Assembly: GCA_900554345.1 (NCBI GenBank)
Contig: USHH01000079.1
Span: 1-9,160 of the forward strand
DNA: 9,160 nucleotides
Direction: 5' to 3'
Source of the DNA: an uncultured Bacteroidales bacterium
Lineage (GTDB): Bacteria; Bacteroidota; Bacteroidia; Bacteroidales; Muribaculaceae
Shown here: positions 1 to 6,842 of the stretch, piece by piece
How the letters are laid out: every line of letters begins with the position of its first letter
Numbering within the stretch: position 1 is the stretch's first letter
Translations under genes and position numbers: made by a program
Notes under the pieces: model-generated
Told to the model about the DNA's origin: nothing
The model's database searches: none
Seen by the model: only the letters and a program-made list of their open reading frames with translations

Positions 1-75
1 GAGCGCTACACGGGGGGGGCGCCCCGCCCGGGCCCCCCCGCCGCTCCCGCCGCCGAGGAGGCAAAAGCTGAATGA
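1..75 (+). CDS. C-terminal fragment of an unidentified protein
   Basis: Frame 1 is open from the window edge for 24 codons and ends at TGA 73-75. The encoded tail is Gly/Pro/Ala-rich and then acidic, ending in residues AAPAAEEAKAE. Low-complexity Ala/Glu/Lys tails of this kind occur on several ribosomal and nucleic-acid-binding proteins of Bacteroidota, but nothing here identifies the family. A strong hairpin terminator begins 29 nt after the stop, which supports a real gene end. The first 50 bases are runs of G and C that may contain assembly or sequencing errors, so residues before about codon 15 are unreliable. No function can be assigned. Confidence 0.4.
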   Translation, partial: ERYTGGAPRPGPPAAPAAEEAKAE

Positions 76-103
76 AATTAGCCATATATCTATAATTGCT
101 TCG

Positions 104-137
104 GGCGACCGTGTCTTCACCGATACGGTCGCCTTTT
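104..137 (+). terminator. Intrinsic terminator after the edge gene
   Basis: GGCGACCGT (104-112) pairs perfectly with ACGGTCGCC (125-133). The stem extends inward through a G-T, a T-A and a C-G pair to 12 bp, leaving a 6-nt loop (116-121), and TTTT follows at 134-137. It ends 27 nt before the plug-protein start codon. It most likely terminates the upstream gene, but it could instead lie in the leader of the plug gene and act as an attenuator. Confidence 0.75.
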
Positions 138-164
138 CATTAACCCCGCCATTACCTCTTCCTT

Positions 165-1424
165 ATGACAAGACATCTCGCCTCCGTCGCGCTCGTGCTC
201 GCGGGCACGGTGCTGTCGGCGCCCGCGGCCGACACTTCGGCCGCCATCTTCAATCCGCGTTTCCAGACCCTCCAGGTGCAGCTCGAAGGGGCCTTCATGC
301 TCCCACCCGTGGCAAGGCTCGGCACATCCGACAGAATCATCATATCCTTCGACGAGATAGCCGACGACTATTCGGAGCTTCGCTACCGCCTGATGCACTG
401 CAACGCTGACTGGCAGCCCTCGCGCCTCATGGAGTCGGAATATCTCGAGGGCTTCAACGAGGCCCCTGTCGACGACTACGCCTTCTCCTCAAACACCTAC
501 ATACACTACGTGAACTACCGTATCGCCATCCCTTCGGACGACATGCAGCCGCTCGTCTCCGGCAACTACCTGCTCCAGGTCTATCCGCAGGATGATCCTT
601 CGGATACAATCCTTCAGGCAAGGTTCTCGCTGGCCGAGACCATGATGCCGGTGGCGGTCGGCGTCACCAGCCGGACCGATATGGGTTTCAACACGGAATT
701 CCAGCAGCTCGAGCTGGCCGTAGACCGCTCGGCGTTTCCGGTAGGCAACCCCTATCAGGACATTGTGGTGACCGTGGAGCAGAACAACTCTCCAGACACA
801 AGGCGCACTGCGGCTCCTCCGCTGCGCGTGGAGGGCAACAGGATAGTGTATGCCCACGACCCTAACCTTGTCTTCAAGGCCTCCAACGAGTTCAGGAGGT
901 TTGAGACCGTGAGGGTCGACTATGCCGGCATGCATACGGAATCGATGGAATGGGGAGGCTCCAACTATCATGCGTATCTTATGACCGACGGGAGCCGCAA
1001 GGATGCCGATTACGTCTACGACTCCACCCAGCGGGGACGATTCATGATAGATGAATACAATTCCACCGATCCGGCGCTCGGCGCCGACTATGTGACGGTG
1101 CATTTCGCCCTTGACGCGCCGGAGGTGATAGGCGGCGACGTCTATGTCGACGGCGACTTCACGCTCCATAGCCGCGACGACCGTTATAAGATGACGTATG
1201 ACGTCAACGACCGTCTCTACCGTCTCCAGCTTCCCCTCAAGCAGGGAAGCTACAACTATCAGTATGTGGTGAAGGCGCGCGACGGCAGGACACCGGCCAC
1301 GACGTCGCCCATCGAGGGAGACAAATACGAGACAGTAAACGAATACCTGGTGAAGGTCTACCACCGGCCGCCGGGAAGCCGTGGCGACAGACTGGTGGGC
1401 TTCGCCACAGTAACGAGCCACTGA
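165..1424 (+). CDS. Type IX secretion system plug protein (DUF5103 family)
   Basis: This 419-residue protein has a signal peptide (residues 1 to about 22, hydrophobic ASVALVLAGTVLSAP, small residues at the likely cut). Family landmarks visible here are RLMHCNADWQ (75-84), EYLEGFNE (92-99), GNYLLQVYP (133-141), a Tyr-rich KQGSYNYQYVV (359-369), and the C-terminal stretch EGDKYETVNEYLVKVYHRPP followed by GDRLVGF (384-413). These match the DUF5103/T9SS plug family, a soluble periplasmic protein known to close the periplasmic side of the SprA (Sov) outer-membrane channel of the T9SS. The length is normal for the family. The ATG at 165 is chosen because it begins directly at the signal peptide. 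The DUF3109 gene starts 11 nt downstream, so the two are probably cotranscribed. No good promoter is visible in the short gap upstream. The family call is firm; the role in this organism is inferred. Confidence 0.9.
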   Translation: MTRHLASVALVLAGTVLSAPAADTSAAIFNPRFQTLQVQLEGAFMLPPVARLGTSDRIIISFDEIADDYSELRYRLMHCNADWQPSRLMESEYLEGFNEAPVDDYAFSSNTYIHYVNYRIAIPSDDMQPLVSGNYLLQVYPQDDPSDTILQARFSLAETMMPVAVGVTSRTDMGFNTEFQQLELAVDRSAFPVGNPYQDIVVTVEQNNSPDTRRTAAPPLRVEGNRIVYAHDPNLVFKASNEFRRFETVRVDYAGMHTESMEWGGSNYHAYLMTDGSRKDADYVYDSTQRGRFMIDEYNSTDPALGADYVTVHFALDAPEVIGGDVYVDGDFTLHSRDDRYKMTYDVNDRLYRLQLPLKQGSYNYQYVVKARDGRTPATTSPIEGDKYETVNEYLVKVYHRPPGSRGDRLVGFATVTSH

Positions 1425-1435
1425 ATCAGACATCA

Positions 1436-2041
1436 ATGACAATCAGCAACAAGTATATGCTTCAGATACAAGACACATTGGTCAGCCTTGACCTTATAGA
1501 GAGATTCTTCGCCTGCGACCTGACGAAATGTCTGGGCCAGTGCTGCATCGACGGCGATGCCGGCGCTCCGCTCCTCAAGGAGGAAGACGAGCGTATCAGG
1601 CAATACCTTCCGCAGATCCTTCCGCTGCTGACGCCGGCCGGGCGCCGGGTGGTGGAGGAGGAGGGCACCTCATATATAGATTCGGAGGGCGACCTCGTGA
1701 CGCAGATAGTGGAGGGACGCGACTGCGTGTTCACCACCTATGGCCCGGGGGGAGTGTGTCTCTGCGCCCTGGAGAAGGCGAGCCGGGAGGGAGTGCTTCC
1801 GCCGTTGAAGCCGATCTCGTGTCATCTCTATCCCGTGCGTCTCGGGCACTGCGGCGACCTTACGGCCGTCAACTGCCATAAATGGAAAGTATGCCGTCCG
1901 GCCGAAGCCTCCGGCAGGGCGAAGGGGATACGGGCATGGCAGTTTCTCAAGGAGCCCCTCGTAAGGCGTTTTGGAGAGGAGTGGTATGCCGAGCTTGACC
2001 TGACGGCCCGGGAATATCTGCGTCAGAAAGGGGAAATATGA
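1436..2041 (+). CDS. DUF3109 family cysteine-rich protein
   Basis: This 201-residue soluble protein has 11 cysteines: C27, C32, C36, C37, C97, C108, C110, C129, C139, C147 and C153. The block CDLTKCLGQCCIDGDAGAP (27-45), the middle CLC (108-110), KPISCHLYPVR (125-135) and NCHKWKVC (146-153) are the conserved pattern of DUF3109, which resembles the YkgJ-type zinc/iron-binding CxxxCC proteins. Metal binding is therefore likely, but the biochemical role of the family is not known to me. The ATG at 1457 (residue 8, giving MLQIQDTLVSLD) is an equally good start and fits the usual family N-terminus better than the ATG at 1436. The gene follows the plug gene by 11 nt in the same direction. No signal peptide or membrane segment is seen. 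Confidence 0.85.
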   Translation: MTISNKYMLQIQDTLVSLDLIERFFACDLTKCLGQCCIDGDAGAPLLKEEDERIRQYLPQILPLLTPAGRRVVEEEGTSYIDSEGDLVTQIVEGRDCVFTTYGPGGVCLCALEKASREGVLPPLKPISCHLYPVRLGHCGDLTAVNCHKWKVCRPAEASGRAKGIRAWQFLKEPLVRRFGEEWYAELDLTAREYLRQKGEI

Positions 2042-2106
2042 AGAAGGGGTGCAGGTAAGCGGCAGAGGGTTGGGGGAATTATGACGGTTTAACAGGTTAA
2101 AATCGT

Positions 2107-2134
2107 AAATGTTAAAAACATTTTAATCTTTTTT
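2107..2134 (+). terminator. Weak AT-rich hairpin with T-run, possible early terminator
   Basis: AAATGTT (2107-2113) pairs with AACATTT (2117-2123) over a 3-nt loop, and a run of six T follows at 2129-2134. An alternative pairing uses TTAAAAT (2097-2103) with ATTTTAA (2120-2126). The stems contain almost no GC, so termination would be weak. It lies 66 nt after the DUF3109 stop and could give partial termination before the stronger hairpin at 2243. Confidence 0.25.
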
Positions 2135-2169
2135 CAGTAAATTAAGAATACAAAGAGAAATATATTTAT

Positions 2170-2177
2170 TAATTTTG
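2170..2177 (+). promoter_or_regulatory. Possible -7 promoter box (TAATTTTG)
   Basis: TAATTTTG matches the Bacteroides -7 consensus TAnnTTTG exactly and sits in AT-rich non-coding DNA. No TTTG is present 19-21 nt upstream (the region reads GAAT), unlike the three other promoters in this window. Transcription would start near 2181-2185 and could only reach the terminator at 2243-2272, since no + strand gene lies between. Confidence 0.25.
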
Positions 2178-2180
2178 CGG

Positions 2181-2272
2181 TTGCAAAGTGATTTTGCATC
2201 TACCCTAACATGTAAGAATTTATTTAGTTAAGCCAAACGAAACGCCGCGATGAGAATCGGGGCGCTTTTTTT
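2181..2272 (+). ncRNA. Candidate small RNA in the convergent spacer
   Basis: This roughly 90-nt interval begins just after a -7-like box (2170-2177) and ends in a terminator (2243-2272). Near its 5' end TGCAAA (2182-2187) pairs with TTTGCA (2193-2198) over a 5-nt loop. An AT-rich linker of about 45 nt follows before the terminator hairpin. No ORF with a plausible start fills it. The pattern of 5' hairpin, single-stranded linker and terminator is typical of bacterial small RNAs, but it could simply be the 3' untranslated region of the DUF3109 transcript. I do not recognise a known RNA family. Confidence 0.22.
2243..2272 (+). terminator. Terminator between convergent genes, possibly bidirectional
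   Basis: CGCCGCGAT (2243-2251) pairs with ATCGGGGCG (2256-2264) with one G-G mismatch and a GAGA loop, followed by seven T (2266-2272). On the minus strand the same stem is followed by TTTCGTTT, so it may also stop transcripts leaving cls, whose stop codon is at 2297. Confidence 0.75.
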
Positions 2273-2296
2273 ACCCTTATAATCAGGGAGTAGCGT

Positions 2297-3742
2297 CTAC
2301 AGGATAGGAGCGAAAAGCCTGACCACCGACTCCGTGAGTCGCTGTAGCTTCGGCCGCGCGTGCCATTTGGCGTATGTGAGCTTGCGGCTCTGTTTTATGT
2401 CGTTGAAGAAGATGTCGCGCATGCGGGCATTGAAATCCCGGTCGTAGATTAGCAGGTTGCACTCGAAATTATTCTCGAAGCTGCGGAAGTCGAAATTGGT
2501 GGAGCCCGCCGTCACTACATCGTCGTCGATGATCATGCACTTGGCGTGGAGCATGCTGCGCGTGTAAAGATACACCTTTATTCCGGCGTTGAGGCAGCGC
2601 GTCACGTAGGAGAACGATGCATACTGGAGCATTCTGGAGTCGCTGTGCTCCGGAATCATGATGCGGACGTCGATTTTGGAGAGGGCCGCGGCCTCGAGAG
2701 CGCGGAGCAGGGCGTCGGTAGGCAGGAAATAGGGGGTCTGGATATAAATCGACCGTTTTGCCATGGCGATGCATTTGAGGAAGCAGAGGGCGATATTGTC
2801 CCAGGTATCGACGGGCCCGGAGGTGATGAGCTGCATGCCGAGCTCATTGTGGAAATCGGCCGGGCGGCATTCGATGGGGGAGAGCTGGGGCGCCTTCTTC
2901 ATGAAATTCCAGTCGACGGCGAAGCTGTAGATACACGACTCCACGATGTTGCCCTGGAGCCGGAAATGGGTGTCGCGCCATTCGGGCTTGCCGTCGACGG
3001 GGCGCACGTAGCGGTCGGCGATGTTCATGCCTCCGACGTAGGCTATCGCCTCGTCGATCACCACTATCTTGCGGTGGTTGCGCCAGTTGATTCGGTTGGC
3101 GAGCTCCGGGAAGGTGACTCGGAAGAAGGGATGGGTGTCGACGCCGGCGGCATTGAGGCGCCGGAAGAAGCTGTTGGAGGCCTTGAAGGAGCCCACATTG
3201 TCGTAGATTACCTTCACTTCCAGTCCCTGCGCGGCCTTCTCGATGAGGATGTCGGCGATCTCCTGCCCTATGTCGTCGTCGAGAAAGATGTAGTATTGTA
3301 GGTAGATCGACTTCTCGGCGTGGAGCATGTCTTCCTTGAGGGCGTTGAATTTCGAGAGTCCGTCGGTGAAGATGTCGATCCTGTTGTCGATGGTGAGCGG
3401 GGACCGGCAGATGTTGTGGGCGAGCTTGATGAGATTGCGTGTGTCGCGCGAGACGTGGAGCGTGTCGAGGTCGACGCGCACCACTTTGTGGTCGTGGAGC
3501 AGCCTTCGCTTCTGATGCTGCGAGATCATGTGCATCCCCTTGAGGCTGCGGCCGAAAAAGAGATAGAATATCACCCCCACGCCGGGCAGGAATATCAGCG
3601 CTATGACCCATGCGAGGGCGCGGATGGGGTTGCGGTTGTCTTTCACCACCATCACCACGGCGGCCGCCACCATTGCGAGATAGAGCAGCACGAGCACTAT
3701 CAGCAGCCAGTTGACGATTATGACGGAAATCCCTTCCTGCAT
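2297..3742 (-). CDS. cls: Cardiolipin synthase (phospholipase D superfamily)
   Basis: This 481-residue protein is predicted to join two phosphatidylglycerol molecules into cardiolipin plus glycerol at the inner membrane. Two N-terminal membrane helices (about residues 7-33 and 40-64, the second including IFLPGVGVIFYLFFGRSLKG) form the usual PLDc_N anchor. Both catalytic HKD motifs are intact: H223, K225 and D230 in NHRKIVVIDE, with GGMN following, and H399, K401 and D406 in HAKCMIIDDD, with GSTNFDFRSF following. Length and order match bacterial Cls of the ClsA type. The ATG at 3742 is chosen because it lies directly before the first helix and is 30 nt downstream of the ung stop codon, suggesting an ung-cls transcript. 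A related PLD-type phosphatidyltransferase is the only serious alternative. Confidence 0.93.
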   Translation of the reverse strand: MQEGISVIIVNWLLIVLVLLYLAMVAAAVVMVVKDNRNPIRALAWVIALIFLPGVGVIFYLFFGRSLKGMHMISQHQKRRLLHDHKVVRVDLDTLHVSRDTRNLIKLAHNICRSPLTIDNRIDIFTDGLSKFNALKEDMLHAEKSIYLQYYIFLDDDIGQEIADILIEKAAQGLEVKVIYDNVGSFKASNSFFRRLNAAGVDTHPFFRVTFPELANRINWRNHRKIVVIDEAIAYVGGMNIADRYVRPVDGKPEWRDTHFRLQGNIVESCIYSFAVDWNFMKKAPQLSPIECRPADFHNELGMQLITSGPVDTWDNIALCFLKCIAMAKRSIYIQTPYFLPTDALLRALEAAALSKIDVRIMIPEHSDSRMLQYASFSYVTRCLNAGIKVYLYTRSMLHAKCMIIDDDVVTAGSTNFDFRSFENNFECNLLIYDRDFNARMRDIFFNDIKQSRKLTYAKWHARPKLQRLTESVVRLFAPIL

Positions 3743-3772
3743 GGATGCCTTGTCTGTAGTCAGGCTGACCGT

Positions 3773-4441
3773 CTACCATTCCACGGGCGTCTTGCCGTGT
3801 TGCTGTAGATACCGGTTGGCCTGGGTGAAATGATGGTTGCCGAAGAAACCGCGTGAGGCGGAAAGGGGAGAAGGGTGTGGGGAAGTGAGCACGAGATGGC
3901 GCCCGCGGTCGATGATGGCTCCCTTCCTTATGGCGTCGGAGCCCCAGAGGAGGAACACGAGATTGTCGCGCCCGTCGTTGAGGGCCTTGACGGCGGCGTC
4001 GGTGAATGTCTCCCAGCCTCGGCCGGCATGGGAGCGCGGCTGGTGCTCCCTCACGGTGAGAGTGGAGTTGAGCAGGAGCACGCCCTGTCGGGCCCAGCGG
4101 GAGAGGTCGCCGTTGTAGGGGAGTGAGGCGCCGGTGTCGGCGTTGACTTCCTTGAATATGTTGCGGAGCGAGGGGGGCATCATCACGCCGTCGCCCACGG
4201 AGAAGGCGAGGCCGTTGGCCTGGCCGGGGCCGTGATAGGGGTCCTGACCTATGATCACGACCTTGGTGTCGGCGAAAGGCGACTCGTTGAACGCCTCGAA
4301 GATCCTTCCGGCGGGAGGATAGACCCTGACTGACGGGTCGGCATACTCGGCCCTCACCATATCGGTAAGGGTCTTGAAATAGGGCTTGTCGAACTCATCG
4401 GCAAGCGCCTTCTTCCATCCCTCTTCAATTTTCACATCCAT
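3773..4441 (-). CDS. ung: Uracil-DNA glycosylase, family 1
   Basis: This 222-residue enzyme should remove uracil from DNA as the first step of base excision repair. All family 1 landmarks are present: GQDPYHG (65-71) with the water-activating D67 and Y69, the uracil-stacking F80 in GLAFS, N125 in GVLLLNSTLTVR (the uracil-recognising Asn), and HPSPLSA (189-195) with H189 and the DNA-inserting L193. The length is the usual 220-230. The start at 4441 gives the familiar family N-terminus (VKIEEGWKKAL). The gene has its own recognisable promoter (4472-4503) and is followed after 30 nt by cls, probably in one transcript. I see no damaged motif. Confidence 0.97.
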   Translation of the reverse strand: MDVKIEEGWKKALADEFDKPYFKTLTDMVRAEYADPSVRVYPPAGRIFEAFNESPFADTKVVIIGQDPYHGPGQANGLAFSVGDGVMMPPSLRNIFKEVNADTGASLPYNGDLSRWARQGVLLLNSTLTVREHQPRSHAGRGWETFTDAAVKALNDGRDNLVFLLWGSDAIRKGAIIDRGRHLVLTSPHPSPLSASRGFFGNHHFTQANRYLQQHGKTPVEW

Positions 4442-4471
4442 AATATTGTTGTTGAAATGCAGTTGGGCGCC

Positions 4472-4503
4472 CTAAATTAATAAAAAAAACTGATAAAGAC
4501 AAA
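4472..4503 (-). promoter_or_regulatory. Bacteroides-type promoter for ung-cls
   Basis: On the minus strand, TTTG (4503-4500) and TAATTTAG (4479-4472) are separated by 20 nt. This is the Bacteroides -33/-7 arrangement with one mismatch in the -7 box (TTTA in place of TTTG). The predicted start near 4463-4468 would leave a leader of about 25 nt before the ung ATG. Confidence 0.6.
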
Positions 4504-4572
4504 CCCTCATCTGAGATAAAGATGGAAAAGTGTCGGAATTGAAAATAAAAATGATAAAATATTGCGGCTAAA

Positions 4573-4604
4573 TTTGCGGGTGATAAAAAAAAGTGTTAAG
4601 TTTG
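4573..4604 (+). promoter_or_regulatory. Bacteroides-type promoter for the Omp28-like gene
   Basis: TTTG (4573-4576), a 20-nt spacer and TAAGTTTG (4597-4604) match the Bacteroides -33/-7 consensus without mismatch. The predicted start near 4608-4612 gives an A/T-rich leader of about 25 nt and rules out much translation from the TTG at 4618. The -33 box overlaps a second exact TAnnTTTG octamer (4569-4576), which lacks its own -33 box. Confidence 0.7.
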
Positions 4605-4635
4605 CCGAAACGTTTTATTGAAAAATGCAAATTTT

Positions 4636-6654
4636 ATGAAGAAAATCTACTTTATGATTGCAATGTCGCTGCTTGCGACCGGCGCAGTGGCCGGCGAGGT
4701 GGTGACTTACGACGCGTCGCTCCCGCTGGCGCGCAAGAGCTTCAGAGACCGCACAGCGGTGGCCAGAGGCATGTCGACACGCGCCTCCTCCACTTCCTCA
4801 TCGCTGCCGGAAAACGGCTGGGGCTATAACTGCGGCATCTACAACTGGAACGGCTATCAGAACCAGGTCTCCGACTTCAGGATGGCCACAGGCTTCACCG
4901 GGGATGTGCTCGAGAGCATATCCGGAAAGACCCTGAGCGAAGTGGCCATCGTGGCTCCCGCGCTCACCAACAGCAAGGTGCAGAGCATGGAGATGACGCT
5001 CTTTGTGACCAACGACCTCGACGGCACCCCCATTGTGGAAGTGCCCTACACCACGACGGGATGTCCGTTTGATGAAGACGGATATATCATCGACCAGTAT
5101 GACGTGATAGAGCTTCCCGAGCCAATCGTGATCGACGGCAGCAAGCCCCTCTATGTCGGGGTGAAATCGCCTGAGGTCGCTAAAAACAATTATCCTATTC
5201 CGTTTGACGGTCTCCCGTTTGATGGCGAGGGCCTTCTGACGAGCACAGGAGGCAAAGCCTGGGAAAACGAGACGGAATATCTCGGATCGCTCTGTCTATA
5301 TCTCGGTCTGGACGAGATGCCTGTGGATATGGCACGTATCCTCTCGGGGAGTTTCCAGAAGCAGGCGAATGTGGGAGACGAGCTCAGCGGTGATTTCGAG
5401 GTCTACAATATCGGAGGCAACGACCTTTCGTCGGCCGCCTTCACGATGCAGCTCGGCACAGAGCCGTCGGTGAATATCCTCTGCACTCCAGATAACGGCC
5501 ATCTGCTCGGCTTCAACTATACGACATACGAATACGAGCCGGGAATCATACTCAGCCGTGACTACGGCGTGGCAGAAATAACAGGCTTCCCGGTGACCGT
5601 CTCCGGAGTGCTTTCCCTCACCTGCAGCCTGAGCGAGGTCAACGGCAAAGCCAACGCATGGGGCAACGCACCTCAGGAGCAGAGCCTCCTCGTGCTTCCG
5701 GAAGGCACCGGATATCCGCGCACCGTAGTGGTGGAGGAGGGCACTGGCCTCTGGTGTGGCTTCTGCGTGAGAGGATATGTCGGCATGGAATACATGGCCG
5801 CTAAATATACCGACGGCTCGTATATCGGCATCGCGGCCCACTCCGGCGACCCCATGGAGTCGCCGACCTACGCTGAGGTCGTGGAGCGTTACTTCGACGG
5901 CTTCCCGTCGGCCATGGTCAACCGTATGGACGAGGAGGATCCCTCCGCCGAGGATCTGGAGGCCGCTTATCTAAAGTCGGTGGCCATGCCCTCCTACGGC
6001 AAGATCGACATGGCAATCAAGGGTATCTCCGACAGCGACATGCTGAGTCTCGTCACCACCTCGGAAGTCGTGATTCCCGGCAATTATGCCGTGGCATTCG
6101 CACTCAAGGAAGACGGAGTCGGCCCCTACAAGCAGCACAACTACTATGCCGGCGGCGCATACGGCGAGATGGGCGGCTTCGAGAACGAGGGCGAGGTGGT
6201 CGAGCTGATGTTCAACGAGGTAGCGCGTTCGATCTACAATCCCTTCGGCATCGAGGGTTCGCTTCCCGACAACATGGAGACAGGAGTACCCTATGAGTTT
6301 GAGTATGACATACCTCTGGCCTACAGCACCGACGATACCGCCCAGTATAAGGTGGTAGACCGAGAGAAGTCGTATGTGGTGGCCATGCTTCTCGACACCA
6401 ACACAGGCTACATAGTGAATGCCGTGCAGCTTCCGCTCGCCGGAGTGAAGGTCAACGACGTGGAGCAGGCTTCCGCAACCAGGGCAATAGCCGGAAGGGG
6501 TGTGATCACACTCTCGGGAGATCAGGGCGCGGTGGTCTATACTGCCGACGGCCGTGTGGCAGGACGCATCGCCGCCAACGGCCAGCTGAGCGTGGCTCCC
6601 GGCATCTACATGGTAAATGCAGGCTCCGACACCTTCAAGGTTGTCGTGAGATAA
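4636..6654 (+). CDS. Omp28-like secreted protein with T9SS sorting domain
   Basis: The start is set at ATG 4636, not the in-frame TTG at 4618, because it opens directly on a signal peptide (MKKIYFMIAMSLLATGAVAG) and leaves a normal leader after the promoter; the product is 672 residues. An N-terminal beta-rich region (about 55-230) and a middle Ig-like region (about 235-350) precede a thioredoxin-fold Omp28-type domain: VVVEEGTGLWCGFCVRGYVG (364-383) with redox pair C374/C377, GIAAHSGDPM (398-407), and DGFPSAMVNR (421-430) with the probable cis-proline P424. The last 55 or so residues (GRGVITLSG, YTADGRVAGRI, APGIYMV, FKVVVR) form a type A T9SS C-terminal sorting domain, so the protein is probably exported and anchored at the cell surface or released. 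Its substrate is unknown. The residue after the CxxC is Val where Pro is usual. It is a single-gene unit with its own promoter and terminator. Confidence 0.82.
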   Translation: MKKIYFMIAMSLLATGAVAGEVVTYDASLPLARKSFRDRTAVARGMSTRASSTSSSLPENGWGYNCGIYNWNGYQNQVSDFRMATGFTGDVLESISGKTLSEVAIVAPALTNSKVQSMEMTLFVTNDLDGTPIVEVPYTTTGCPFDEDGYIIDQYDVIELPEPIVIDGSKPLYVGVKSPEVAKNNYPIPFDGLPFDGEGLLTSTGGKAWENETEYLGSLCLYLGLDEMPVDMARILSGSFQKQANVGDELSGDFEVYNIGGNDLSSAAFTMQLGTEPSVNILCTPDNGHLLGFNYTTYEYEPGIILSRDYGVAEITGFPVTVSGVLSLTCSLSEVNGKANAWGNAPQEQSLLVLPEGTGYPRTVVVEEGTGLWCGFCVRGYVGMEYMAAKYTDGSYIGIAAHSGDPMESPTYAEVVERYFDGFPSAMVNRMDEEDPSAEDLEAAYLKSVAMPSYGKIDMAIKGISDSDMLSLVTTSEVVIPGNYAVAFALKEDGVGPYKQHNYYAGGAYGEMGGFENEGEVVELMFNEVARSIYNPFGIEGSLPDNMETGVPYEFEYDIPLAYSTDDTAQYKVVDREKSYVVAMLLDTNTGYIVNAVQLPLAGVKVNDVEQASATRAIAGRGVITLSGDQGAVVYTADGRVAGRIAANGQLSVAPGIYMVNAGSDTFKVVVR

Positions 6655-6705
6655 AGAAATAAAATGATTGTAAGTTTAAAGTAATTTTCAAGTTTAAGTC
6701 ATAGT

Positions 6706-6738
6706 CCCGGGCTGTCGTGAGACATCCCGGGTTTTTTT
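6706..6738 (+). terminator. Intrinsic terminator of the Omp28-like gene
   Basis: CCCGGG (6706-6711) pairs with CCCGGG (6726-6731). After one C-T mismatch, TGTC (6713-6716) pairs with GACA (6721-6724) over a GTGA loop. Seven T follow (6732-6738). It lies 51 nt after the stop codon. Confidence 0.9.
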
Positions 6739-6789
6739 GCACGACATCTGACCCCACAGAGCGGCTTCTGTGGTGCGGATGTGGTGCAA
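6737..6789. repeat. Nested imperfect palindrome of unknown role
   Basis: The outer arms TTGCACGACATC (6737-6748) and GATGTGGTGCAA (6778-6789) pair at 11 of 12 positions. Inside them, CCACAGA (6754-6760) pairs perfectly with TCTGTGG (6767-6773) over a 6-nt loop, with a 5-nt/4-nt internal loop between the two stems. Neither strand has a T-run after the outer stem, so it does not look like a terminator. It lies between two good terminators, one facing each way, and no gene explains it. Confidence 0.6.
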
Positions 6790-6800
6790 TTGCTGAATAA

Positions 6801-6838
6801 TGAAAGAGCCAGCCTGCTGACAGTCAGCAGGCTGGCTC
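6801..6838 (-). terminator. Terminator of tRNA-Arg
   Basis: A perfect 15-bp inverted repeat (6806-6820 with 6824-6838, loop CAG) starts 4 nt after the encoded CCA of the tRNA on the minus strand. It is followed there by TTTCATTATT, a short T-rich tail. On the plus strand no T-run follows, so the orientation is minus. Confidence 0.75.
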
Positions 6839-6842
6839 GTGT

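Noticed and set aside
489..1442. Long open frame antisense to the plug-protein gene
   Set aside because: It is the mirror of a GC-rich coding sequence; its translation is rich in His/Val/Arg with no family signature, while the + strand frame is a clear family member.
2038..2058. ATG overlapping the DUF3109 stop, opening a 6-codon frame (MKKGCR)
   Set aside because: Too short, ends at once in TAA, and nothing suggests a leader peptide because no gene follows on that strand.
2546..3301. 251-codon + strand frame antisense to cls
   Set aside because: Shadow frame: cls has both HKD motifs and normal length, and this frame has no recognisable motif.
4508..4524. CATCT-N7-AGATG inverted repeat between the divergent ung and Omp28-like promoters, as an operator
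   Set aside because: Arms of only five bases in an AT-rich spacer are expected by chance, and the overlapping ATCT-G-AGAT is no stronger.
4618..4635. TTG at 4618 as start of the Omp28-like gene
   Set aside because: The ATG at 4636 begins a textbook signal peptide and is better spaced from the promoter; the extra six residues add nothing.
4597..6654. Omp28-like gene as part of a novel multi-gene system
   Set aside because: It has its own promoter and terminator and no same-strand neighbour, so no system can be supported from this window.
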